From Flavobacterium kayseriense (GTDB lineage Bacteria > Bacteroidota > Bacteroidia > Flavobacteriales > Flavobacteriaceae): DNA of 64,000 nucleotides. The translations under genes were made by a program, and so were the position numbers. Positions 34,677-42,461 of the stretch are shown piece by piece. Below the pieces are notes generated by a model that was not told the origin of the DNA, did no database searches, and saw nothing but the letters and a program-made list of their open reading frames with translations. Location: contig NZ_JACRUI010000001.1 in NCBI RefSeq assembly GCF_014305095.1, positions 990,744 to 1,054,743 of the forward strand, written 5' to 3'. Position 1 is the first letter of the stretch. Each line of letters starts with the position of its first letter.

Positions 34677-36751
34677 AAATAGCCATGTTTGGCCCAGAGA
34701 GTACTGGGAAAACAACGCTATCAATACAACTAGCTGAATACTACAAAACAGAATGGGTACCTGAGTTTGCTCGGGATTATTTGCAACAAAAATGGGATAA
34801 CAACCAAGGCATTTGCGATGTCAATGATATGATGCCCATTGCCTATGGACAAACCAAATTAGAAAATGAAAAGCTAAAAACAGCTAATCAATTTCTTTTT
34901 TGTGATACTAATCTAATGGTAACTAAAGTTTTCTCTGAGGTATACTATGATTATTGTGACCCCCTATTAGACAAGGCGGCAAAAAAACACCAGTATGATT
35001 TGTTTTTTCTTACGGATATAGATGTTCCTTGGGAGAAAGATGATTTAAGAGATAGTCCTGACAATCGCAAGTCAGTTTTTGAAGTTTTTAAAGCTAGCTT
35101 GATAAATAACAAAAAACCTTTCATAACCTTATCAGGAGATAAAAGTAGTAGGTTGAATATGGCTGTTTCTATTATCGATAGTTTGGTTATTGCTAAAGAC
35201 ATGGGATTTAGCACGCTAGATTTCGTACAAGTGTATGATCATGGTATAGCCATAAATGCAATTAAAAAGCAGTTAGCCATTTTTAAAAGTGGTGTCCCTA
35301 AAATAAAATTAATCGCTCCTGCAACTGTTGGTAACGGTATTGTAAAATTAAAAGAAGCCGAATTTCAAGAAAAAGCTGATTTTTTTGATGCTAACAAAAC
35401 AGATTTAAATTTACTTAAGTTTGTCCCAGCCTCTGGTGCGGCAAGTAGAATGTTTAAATTTTTAAACACTTTTTTAAATGAATTTGATCCCTGTTCAGAA
35501 ACTATTAATGCCTATGTTAATAGAACTAAGGATACAGACCTAGCGATTTTTATAGTTGGGATGGATAAACTTCCTTTTTTTGGAGCGGTAGATAAAAAAC
35601 TGAAAGAAATCTATGCTAATTTTGACGACTTATCTCGGGATTATAAAAATTATTATTTTATCAAATTAATACTAGACCCAGCTTATTTTGATTTTGCTAA
35701 CAAACCAAAAGGAGTACTGCCTTTTCATGCTTATCAAACTACAGTAGCCTCTCCAATAGAGGAGCAACTTTATGAGTGCGGTTATTATGCTGCTGCAAAA
35801 AACAAATCAACCTTACATTTTACGGTTTCAGAAACGCATCTTGATCAATTTCAGGAAATAGTAGAACAAGTGAAGCTAAATGTTGAAGCAAAACTAAATA
35901 CAAAACTAGAGGTCGAATATTCGTATCAAAAACCAAGTACAGATACTCTAGCAGTTGATGATAAAAATGAACCAGTGAGAGACGTGAACGGAAAATTAGT
36001 ATTTCGTCCAGGTGGTCATGGTGCCTTAATCGAAAATTTAAACCAATTAGACGTTGATATTATTTTTATCAAAAACATCGATAATATTATTATCCATAAA
36101 AAGGAAACGATAGCATTGTATAAAAAGGCACTTGCCGGCATTTTGTTAGAGCTACAGCAAAAGGTATTTGCTTATTTACGTGCAATTGATTCAGATGAAC
36201 TTAGTGAAACAATGGTTTCAGAAATTAAGGTTTTTTTAAGTTCATGTTTAAATGTTGATATTCATGTTAATGATTTTGAAATGTACACCTTTGATAATAA
36301 AATAAAAGTGCTCAAAAAAGCATTAAATCGTCCTATTAGAATATGCGGAATGGTAAAAAATGAAGGTGAACCTGGAGGAGGACCATTCTGGGTCAAAGGG
36401 GATAATGATGTTACTTCTTTACAAATTGTAGAATCGTCACAAGTTGATTTAGATAACAAAAAACAAGCTAAAATTTTAGCTAATGCGACGCATTTTAACC
36501 CTGTAGATTTGGTGTGTTCAACGCTCAATTACAAGCAAGAGCGTTTTGATCTTACTAAGTATGTTGATCCTAATGCTGGCTTTATAGTTCACAAAAGTCT
36601 GTTAGGAAAGAATATTAAATCGTATGAGTTACCTGGTTTATGGAATGGCGCTATGGCTGATTGGTTAACCGTTTTTGTGCAAGTGCCACTAATTACTTTT
36701 AATCCTGTTAAAACCGTTAATGATTTGCTCAAATCAGCACATCAATTGTAA
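34637..36751 (+). CDS. NadR-like P-loop kinase fused to a DUF4301 domain
   Basis: This 704-residue protein joins two modules. Residues about 12-190 are a NadR-type nucleotide kinase: P-loop GPESTGKTT (19-27), then VPEFARDYL, and LTDIDVPWEKDDLRD with the LID-like arginine. Residues about 198-704 match the Bacteroidota DUF4301 family (FVPASGAASRMFKFL, RPGGHGALIENLN, GMVKNEGEPGGGPFWV), which resembles nucleotidyl/sugar-phosphate transferases and has no proven function. I recall these as two neighbouring genes in related Flavobacteria; here no stop codon separates them. The start overlaps pnuC by 40 bases. The kinase would phosphorylate the vitamin brought in by PnuC. Confidence 0.85.
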   Translation: MEENLKQHKADIIKIAMFGPESTGKTTLSIQLAEYYKTEWVPEFARDYLQQKWDNNQGICDVNDMMPIAYGQTKLENEKLKTANQFLFCDTNLMVTKVFSEVYYDYCDPLLDKAAKKHQYDLFFLTDIDVPWEKDDLRDSPDNRKSVFEVFKASLINNKKPFITLSGDKSSRLNMAVSIIDSLVIAKDMGFSTLDFVQVYDHGIAINAIKKQLAIFKSGVPKIKLIAPATVGNGIVKLKEAEFQEKADFFDANKTDLNLLKFVPASGAASRMFKFLNTFLNEFDPCSETINAYVNRTKDTDLAIFIVGMDKLPFFGAVDKKLKEIYANFDDLSRDYKNYYFIKLILDPAYFDFANKPKGVLPFHAYQTTVASPIEEQLYECGYYAAAKNKSTLHFTVSETHLDQFQEIVEQVKLNVEAKLNTKLEVEYSYQKPSTDTLAVDDKNEPVRDVNGKLVFRPGGHGALIENLNQLDVDIIFIKNIDNIIIHKKETIALYKKALAGILLELQQKVFAYLRAIDSDELSETMVSEIKVFLSSCLNVDIHVNDFEMYTFDNKIKVLKKALNRPIRICGMVKNEGEPGGGPFWVKGDNDVTSLQIVESSQVDLDNKKQAKILANATHFNPVDLVCSTLNYKQERFDLTKYVDPNAGFIVHKSLLGKNIKSYELPGLWNGAMADWLTVFVQVPLITFNPVKTVNDLLKSAHQL

Positions 36752-36772
36752 AAGGAAATCTAAAAAATAATC

Positions 36773-37177
36773 ATGGATAAGCTAAAAATAATTTCAGAAC
36801 TCCAGTACAAAGCCGTTAGGAGCAGTGGTGCTGGCGGTCAGAATGTAAATAAGGTTTCGTCAAAAGTAGTTTTGTCATTTGATCTGCGAAATTCCGCTGC
36901 TTTGTCTGAGGAAGAAAAGATGCTTTTGGAACAAAATATTTCCAATAGATTAACTACAGATTTAGTTTTACTTTTAAACTGTGATGAAGATAGGAGTCAG
37001 CTTAAAAATAAAGAACTTGTTACTAAGCGATTTTTGCAAATCATCAAGAAAGGATTAGAAGTTCCTAAAGATCGTAAGCCTACAAAAGTTCCTAAAGGCG
37101 TTATAAGGAAACGGATTAAGGACAAAAAGAGTGCCTCTCAGGTAAAGCAAAACAGAAGAAAACCAAATATAGAATAA
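36773..37177 (+). CDS. arfB: Peptidyl-tRNA hydrolase ArfB (alternative ribosome-rescue factor)
   Basis: The 134-residue protein has the release-factor catalytic core with GGQ in RSSGAGGQNVNKVSSKV (residues about 15-31). It ends in a Lys/Arg-rich tail (RKRIKDKKSASQVKQNRRKP) that enters the empty mRNA channel of stalled ribosomes. That combination and the short length identify ArfB (YaeJ) rather than RF1/RF2. It follows the kinase/DUF4301 gene by 21 bases. No role beyond ribosome rescue is implied by the neighbours. Confidence 0.94.
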   Translation: MDKLKIISELQYKAVRSSGAGGQNVNKVSSKVVLSFDLRNSAALSEEEKMLLEQNISNRLTTDLVLLLNCDEDRSQLKNKELVTKRFLQIIKKGLEVPKDRKPTKVPKGVIRKRIKDKKSASQVKQNRRKPNIE

Positions 37178-37202
37178 GTCGCAAAAAAAAGTCCAATTTC
37201 TA

Positions 37203-37235
37203 TTTTGATTTTTGATCTTTTTAGATCTACATTTG
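37203..37235 (+). promoter_or_regulatory. Promoter of the riboswitch-receptor transcript
   Basis: TTTTG (37203-37207), 20 bases, then TACATTTG (37228-37235). The riboswitch begins about 6 bases further on. The thi operon has the same TACATTTG. Confidence 0.7.
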
Positions 37236-37240
37236 CACCG

Positions 37241-37354
37241 TCTCAAAGGGGTGCTCTAAATAACGAGCTGAGATTATACCCAACGAACCTGAGCAAGTAA
37301 TGTTGCTAAGGGAAAAAATGACTAAATAATGCAGTGAACACTGTTATTAGTCAT
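37241..37354 (+). ncRNA. TPP riboswitch (THI element) with downstream hairpin
   Basis: The aptamer covers 37241-37317 and has the conserved blocks AGGGGTGCT, GAGCTGAGATTATACCC and GAACCTGA, then the closing AAGGG. It is followed at once by a long hairpin, 37318-37354: ATGACT, AATAA and CAGTG pair with CACTG, TTATT and AGTCAT. No T-run follows the hairpin, so it is not a standard terminator. Control may be by folding that affects translation or by factor-dependent termination. The receptor ATG is 68 bases downstream. Confidence 0.92.
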
Positions 37355-37422
37355 AGGAAGCAATCATTTATTAATATAACAAAAAGAATAATTCCCCCTT
37401 TTATTCGTGAATCTTTTTACGA

Positions 37423-39660
37423 ATGAAAACAATTATTAGTTACAAAGTTACAAAGTTGCAAATTCTCAAAGTTGCACAGATTCAAAAATGTTCTAATCTT
37501 AAAACATTTTTATTTTCTTTTTTCTTGATTTTATCTTTCTCCATTTCTTTTGCACAAGTAAAAGATACCGCCACAGTTAACAAACTAGATGAGGTATTAG
37601 TTTCTGCGGTCCGTGTTACTACAAAAACACCGGTGCCTTTTAGCAACTTAAGCAAAAGAGAAATCGCTCCACGAAATCTAGGGCAAGACATTCCTATTTT
37701 AATGAATTATTTACCCTCAGTAGTCACCACATCTGATGCGGGTAATGGTGTAGGTTATACCGGAATTCGAGTTCGTGGTAGTGATGCTACTCGTGTGAAT
37801 GTTACCATTAATGGAATCCCATATAATGATTCAGAGAGTCATGGAACTTTTTGGGTAAACATGCCAGATTTTGCTTCCTCTGTCGAAAGTTTGCAACTGC
37901 AACGCGGTGTAGGTACCTCTACAAATGGATCGGGTGCCTTTGGCGCAAGCCTAAACATGCTTACAGATAGCTATGCTAGTGAGGCTAATGGGGAAATATC
38001 CAATTCTGTTGGGAGTTTTAATACAAGAAAACACACCGTGAAATTCAGTACGGGTCTATTGAATGATCATTTTGAATTAGCAGGACGTTTGTCTGCTTTA
38101 AAATCAGATGGATATATTGATCGTGCTAGTTCCGACTTGAAATCCTATTTCTTACAAGGAACCTATATTGGTAAAACAACTTTAATAAAAGCCTTGGCTT
38201 TTGGAGGTACTGAGAAAACCTATCAGTCATGGAATGGTCTAGAGGATTTAGATAAATTAAAAAATGACCGAACATTTAATGTCTCGGGTATTTATACAGA
38301 CGAATTAGGGAACACTCGTTTCTATGATAATGAAACCGATAATTACCAGCAGGATCATTACCAATTGCATTGGAATGAGAAGCTATCGAATAACTGGAAT
38401 ACAAATTTAGCTTTTCATTACACAAAAGGTGAGGGATACTATGAGAACTTTAAGGAGGATGCAAAAATAGCGGACTATGGTTTTGCACCTATAGTCGTTA
38501 ATGGAGTGACGACAAAAAAAGTAGATTTAGTCCGTCAAAAATGGTTGGATAATGAGTTTTACGGTACGACATTCTCAGCAAATTACAAAGACGAAAATAT
38601 AGACTTAATTATTGGGGGAGGATATAATAAATATGAGGGATTGCATTTTGGAAAGGTAATCTGGGCTCGATTTGCCTCAAATTCAGAGTTAGGAGATCGT
38701 TATTATGAAGATAACGCGACAAAAACAGATGGAAATGTGTTTACTAAAGCCAATTATCAAATCACCGATGAGTTGAGCGTTTTTGGTGATTTACAAATAC
38801 GTAATGTACAGTACAAGGCTAATGCGACAGAAACAGGATTGGTTAACGCAAATTTTAATTTCTTTAACCCTAAAGCAGGTCTTAATTTTGAAATTGATTC
38901 TCAAAATGCTTTGTATTTCTCTTATGCCAGAGCCAATCGCGAACCGAATAGAACTGATTACGAAAACGGAAGTCCGAGACCAGAGAAACTGAATGATTTT
39001 GAATTGGGTTTGCGTCATGCTACTGCAAAAGTAAAACTAAACGCCAATATTTATTATATGGCTTATAAAGATCAATTGATTCTTACAGGTGCATTAGATG
39101 ATGTAGGCGCGCCTGTGAGGGAGAATAGCGGAGATAGCTACCGTTTAGGACTGGAACTTGATGCAACTATTACCGTAGCTAATAATTTATTTTTACGTCC
39201 TAATGTTACAATAAGTACCAACAAGAATAAAGATTTCTTTTTTACAAGAGACGGAGTGCTAACCGCTTTAGGAAATACTAATATCGCTTACTCACCAGAT
39301 TTTATTGCGGGGAATATGCTAACTTTTTTGCCTGTAAACAATTTGCAAGTTTCGTTTTTATCAAAATTCGTAGGAGAGCAATATATGGGGAACATCGATT
39401 CCGAAGGTTCAAAACTTAAATCGTATTTCGTAAACGATTTGAATTTTTCGTATGAGTTCAAACCTAAGTCAGTTTTTAAATCGATTATACTAAATGGTTT
39501 GGTGAATAATATTTTTGATTACAAATACATATCAAACGGTTATTTTTATACCTATGATGATGATTTCTCGAATCCTCCGGCAGTAACCACTATCGAAGGT
39601 GCTGGTTATTACCCACAAGCAGGAATTAATTTTCTTTTAGGATTGACGATGAAGTTTTAA
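37423..39660 (+). CDS. TonB-dependent outer-membrane receptor, probably for thiamine
   Basis: The 745-residue protein has a plug domain (about residues 60-185; VLVSAVRVTTKTPVPFSNLS, GYTGIRVRGSDATRVNVTIN) and a 22-strand barrel ending in the aromatic FLLGLTMKF. The upstream TPP riboswitch makes uptake of thiamine or its precursors the best guess, as for the omr1 receptors predicted in Bacteroidota. The signal peptide hydrophobic core (FLFSFFLILSFSISFAQ) starts unusually late, at residue 29. The 27 codons before it are built from GTTACAAAGTT-like repeats, so the N-terminus looks extended. No other in-frame ATG exists before the core. Confidence 0.9.
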   Translation: MKTIISYKVTKLQILKVAQIQKCSNLKTFLFSFFLILSFSISFAQVKDTATVNKLDEVLVSAVRVTTKTPVPFSNLSKREIAPRNLGQDIPILMNYLPSVVTTSDAGNGVGYTGIRVRGSDATRVNVTINGIPYNDSESHGTFWVNMPDFASSVESLQLQRGVGTSTNGSGAFGASLNMLTDSYASEANGEISNSVGSFNTRKHTVKFSTGLLNDHFELAGRLSALKSDGYIDRASSDLKSYFLQGTYIGKTTLIKALAFGGTEKTYQSWNGLEDLDKLKNDRTFNVSGIYTDELGNTRFYDNETDNYQQDHYQLHWNEKLSNNWNTNLAFHYTKGEGYYENFKEDAKIADYGFAPIVVNGVTTKKVDLVRQKWLDNEFYGTTFSANYKDENIDLIIGGGYNKYEGLHFGKVIWARFASNSELGDRYYEDNATKTDGNVFTKANYQITDELSVFGDLQIRNVQYKANATETGLVNANFNFFNPKAGLNFEIDSQNALYFSYARANREPNRTDYENGSPRPEKLNDFELGLRHATAKVKLNANIYYMAYKDQLILTGALDDVGAPVRENSGDSYRLGLELDATITVANNLFLRPNVTISTNKNKDFFFTRDGVLTALGNTNIAYSPDFIAGNMLTFLPVNNLQVSFLSKFVGEQYMGNIDSEGSKLKSYFVNDLNFSYEFKPKSVFKSIILNGLVNNIFDYKYISNGYFYTYDDDFSNPPAVTTIEGAGYYPQAGINFLLGLTMKF

Positions 39661-39674
39661 ATTCTCTTTTTAAA

Positions 39675-39728
39675 ATAATTAGAAAGAATGCCTGAAAGTT
39701 AAATCTTTAAGGCATTCTTTCTAATTAT
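39675..39728. terminator. 19-bp hairpin between convergent genes
   Basis: Perfect arms at 39675-39693 and 39710-39728 (ATAATTAGAAAGAATGCCT and its complement) flank a 16-nt loop. It lies 15 bases after the receptor stop and reaches 8 bases into the last codons of the opposing gene. No classic T-run is present, but the position fits a shared terminator. Confidence 0.7.
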
Positions 39729-40134
39729 AAACTCTAAGAATATTTCCATTGGCTTCTACTCGGTATTGCTTTAAAGGATACTGTTTGCCACCTTGACCTG
39801 TAAATAAACTGTACTCGGTATCATCACAAGCACAAACTACATTAATTCCTTTAAGTGTCATGGTCGAGCAGCTACTAATAGCTTGGTTAGGGCATGCAGC
39901 ATCAAAGGCCGTGTAGCCACTTCCGGTATTAAAAACAAATATACCGCGAACCCCAATACCACCGTAATATACAGCATTACTAGGGAATTTTAAGTTAGAG
40001 TAAGCGGGCAAGCTCATGTTGAGGTCTACCGTAAAAGTGTAGTTGGGTAAAAAAGGATTATTATTGTTAAAACCATTATCGCTACAGCCTATTAACAAAG
40101 GCAATAGTAGTAGTAGGACAAGTACTTTTTTCAT
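39721..40134 (-). CDS. Rieske-like lipoprotein without cluster histidines
   Basis: The 137-residue lipoprotein has a lipobox ending at C17 (LLLLPLLIGCSDN). The body resembles a Rieske [2Fe-2S] domain: Cys81 in DAACPNQ, Cys89, and Cys101/Cys103 in CACDDTEYSLFTGQ. True Rieske centres need C-x-H and C-x2-H; here the His positions are Asn and Asp. So it keeps the fold and four cysteines but probably not the usual cluster. It is a single gene, convergent with the receptor. The function is unknown; it may bind a different metal or form disulfides. Confidence 0.75.
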   Translation of the reverse strand: MKKVLVLLLLLPLLIGCSDNGFNNNNPFLPNYTFTVDLNMSLPAYSNLKFPSNAVYYGGIGVRGIFVFNTGSGYTAFDAACPNQAISSCSTMTLKGINVVCACDDTEYSLFTGQGGKQYPLKQYRVEANGNILRVYN

Positions 40135-40234
40135 CTTTTAAAATAATTTACAACTATTAGTAAAACAAATTTAATTTATTTAACTTTGATAGAGATATGA
40201 TTAACATATAATTATAGACTTAAAAAAATAATGC

Positions 40235-40275
40235 TATCTTTGTGGAAAGAAATCCCGTCCTGATGGGATTTTTTC
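40235..40275 (+). promoter_or_regulatory. greA -7 element and terminator-like leader hairpin
   Basis: TATCTTTG (40235-40242) is a clear -7 element. About 5 bases after the expected start site, AAATCCC / GGGATTT (8-nt loop) forms a hairpin followed directly by TTT (40250-40274). This looks like an intrinsic terminator inside the greA leader, 23 bases before the ATG. Confidence 0.5.
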
Positions 40276-40297
40276 TATTTATATAAACGACCAAACT

Positions 40298-40774
40298 ATG
40301 AGCGCAATATCTTATTATACAGCAGAAGGATTAAAGAAATTAAGAGAAGAATTAGATTATTTAAAAAGTGTGATGCGTCCCAAAGCATCTGCTGATATTG
40401 CAGAGGCAAGAGATAAAGGCGATTTGTCTGAAAATGCAGAATACGATGCTGCAAAAGAAGCACAAGGAATGCTAGAAATGCGTATTGCAAAGCTAGAAGA
40501 AGTACATTCAAACGCTAGATTGATTGATGAATCTAATCTTGATTTATCTAAGGTTTTGGTGCTTTCTATTGTAAAGATTAAAAATCAGACCAACGGAATG
40601 GAAATGAAATACACCTTAGTAGCTGAAAGTGAAGCCGACTTGAAAACCGGAAAGATATCAGTTACTTCTCCTATAGGGAAAGGATTGTTAGGAAAATCTG
40701 TTGGAGATGTTGCCGAAATTACAGTACCAAACGGTATCTTGAAATTTGAAATTTTAGAAATCTCAAGAGAGTAA
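40298..40774 (+). CDS. greA: Transcription elongation factor GreA
   Basis: The 158-residue factor has the N-terminal coiled coil with the acidic tip (ADIAEARDKGDLSENAEYDA) and the C-terminal globular domain (SPIGKGLLGKSVGDVAEITV). GreA enters the secondary channel of RNA polymerase and rescues backtracked complexes by transcript cleavage. It starts MSAISYYTAEGLKKLREEL, as is normal in Flavobacteriia. It is followed 42 bases later by a HIT-family gene, and the two are commonly adjacent in this class. Confidence 0.97.
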   Translation: MSAISYYTAEGLKKLREELDYLKSVMRPKASADIAEARDKGDLSENAEYDAAKEAQGMLEMRIAKLEEVHSNARLIDESNLDLSKVLVLSIVKIKNQTNGMEMKYTLVAESEADLKTGKISVTSPIGKGLLGKSVGDVAEITVPNGILKFEILEISRE

Positions 40775-40816
40775 TCGTAATCAGTTAAACGATTTTAATC
40801 CTAATTTCTACCCACT

Positions 40817-41206
40817 ATGAGTTCTATATTTACCAAAATAGTAAATGGTGAAATCCCATGTTATAAAATTGCCGAAGACGAAAATTATTTGGCTTTTTTA
40901 GATGTGAATCCAAATGCTAAAGGGCATACACTTTGTATTCCCAAGTTCGAAATTGATAAAATTTTCGATATGGACGAGGCACATTATTTAGGATTGATGC
41001 ATTTTTCAAGAAAGATTGCTATCGCCTTAGAGCAAGCGGTTCCGTGCAAAAGAGTAGGAATGTCTGTGGTTGGTCTCGAAGTACCACATGCACACGTACA
41101 CTTGATTCCCTTGAATGAAATGGATGAAATGAGGTTTCAAAATAAAGTGAGTTTAACAAAGGAAGAGTTTCAGGCAGTAGCACAAAGCATCGCCTCTAAA
41201 TTATAG
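40817..41206 (+). CDS. HIT-family nucleotide-binding protein
   Basis: The 129-residue protein starts MSSIFTKIVNGEIPCYKIAE and ends its core with the histidine triad HAHVHLIPL, the active site of HIT hydrolases that act on AMP-linked substrates such as adenosine phosphoramidates. It is probably transcribed with greA. The physiological substrate cannot be read from the sequence. Confidence 0.93.
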   Translation: MSSIFTKIVNGEIPCYKIAEDENYLAFLDVNPNAKGHTLCIPKFEIDKIFDMDEAHYLGLMHFSRKIAIALEQAVPCKRVGMSVVGLEVPHAHVHLIPLNEMDEMRFQNKVSLTKEEFQAVAQSIASKL

Positions 41207-41237
41207 TTCACAATACAATCCAATAAATTGGTATGGT

Positions 41238-41278
41238 TTTCGTTTAAAACCAGATAGTCTAATCTGTTTTAAACGAAA
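41238..41278. repeat. Long near-perfect hairpin before the transglutaminase gene
   Basis: Arms TTTCGTTTAAAACCAGAT and ATCTGTTTTAAACGAAA pair with a single bulged base around a 6-nt loop. There is no T-run, so it may end the greA-HIT transcript with help or act in the next leader, 14 bases before the ATG. Confidence 0.55.
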
Positions 41279-41291
41279 GCATCCCAATCCC

Positions 41292-42446
41292 ATGAAATCC
41301 AGTGTTTTAGTCTTTACTCTTTTATTTGTTTCCCTTAGTTTTGGTCAAGCCAAAGCAGATTACAGCAGGGTAGATAGTCCCATTTCTAAAATTCCCGCTA
41401 GCGCTACCGTTTCTACAGCCGCTATTGCCGCCTATATTCAATCAAAATTTACTACTCCCGATGATAAAATACGAGCTGTATTTTACTGGACAACCGCTAA
41501 CATTAGTTATGATGTGGCAAATAGAATTGCACTACAACAAGAGCAATTGTTGGAGGATAGAATTGCCATAACGTTAAAAACACGAAAAGGAGTCTGTAAA
41601 AATTATGCTGAGGTTTTTAGTGATTTAGCTAATAAATTGGGTGTACAAACAGTCATAATAAGAGGATATACCAAACAATATGGAATTATAGGGCAAATTC
41701 CACATGCCTGGTGCGCTTCTAAAATTAGTGGTAATTGGTACCTTTTTGATCCCACTTGGGCGGCAGGTTATATCGATGCAGGTCAATTTAAAAAAAGGTT
41801 TCGTGATACCTATTACAAAGTGCAACCTGAGCAAATGATAAAATCGCATATGCCTTATGATTATGTGTGGCAGTTTTTAAATTATCCTATCACCAATGCA
41901 GAATTCACTACAGGAAAGCTGTTGCCTTCTAAAGCAAAAAAGTACGTTGATTTTGAACAAGAAATTGCCAAAGCAGCCATGCAAGACGAGGAACAACAGC
42001 TAACAGCGTCATCAAAAAGAATTCGTGAAAATGGCATTACGAATACCATGATTGCTGAGGTGCTATCGTATAACGATAGGAGAATCGCTTACGTACAAGA
42101 GGAGCGCTCTTTAGAACAACTGAATGTTATCTTAAAAAAATACAACGAGGGCGTAGCTGAATTGAATCAATTCATTGCCTTTAAAAACAGACAGTTTAAG
42201 CCAGTCAAGAATGATCAAACATTGATAAGCATGATTCTTAGTCCATATGATAAATTAGTATGGTGTCAAAAATCATTGTCTTCAGTAGGTTCATTGAGTG
42301 AGCCCAATAGGAGTAGTGTGATTGGATTACAGAGCTCCCTTAAAGCAGCGCTTCAAATGACAATTGAGCATAAAAACTTTGTGTATCAGTATGTTGAAAA
42401 ATCGCCAATAAGCAGAGATAAAATGTTTTACAAGAGCGTATACTAA
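41292..42446 (+). CDS. Exported transglutaminase-like protein
   Basis: The 384-residue protein has a signal peptide (MKSSVLVFTLLFVSLSFGQ). A transglutaminase/papain-like core lies at about residues 55-160, with the triad in RKGVCKNYAEVF (Cys), IPHAWCA (His) and YLFDPTWAAG (Asp). The remaining 220 residues are mostly helical and unassigned. Bacterial members of this superfamily act as proteases or amidases more often than as cross-linking enzymes; the substrate is unknown. It is a single gene with a hairpin in the leader. Confidence 0.85.
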   Translation: MKSSVLVFTLLFVSLSFGQAKADYSRVDSPISKIPASATVSTAAIAAYIQSKFTTPDDKIRAVFYWTTANISYDVANRIALQQEQLLEDRIAITLKTRKGVCKNYAEVFSDLANKLGVQTVIIRGYTKQYGIIGQIPHAWCASKISGNWYLFDPTWAAGYIDAGQFKKRFRDTYYKVQPEQMIKSHMPYDYVWQFLNYPITNAEFTTGKLLPSKAKKYVDFEQEIAKAAMQDEEQQLTASSKRIRENGITNTMIAEVLSYNDRRIAYVQEERSLEQLNVILKKYNEGVAELNQFIAFKNRQFKPVKNDQTLISMILSPYDKLVWCQKSLSSVGSLSEPNRSSVIGLQSSLKAALQMTIEHKNFVYQYVEKSPISRDKMFYKSVY

Positions 42447-42461
42447 CTATGTTGAGGAGTT

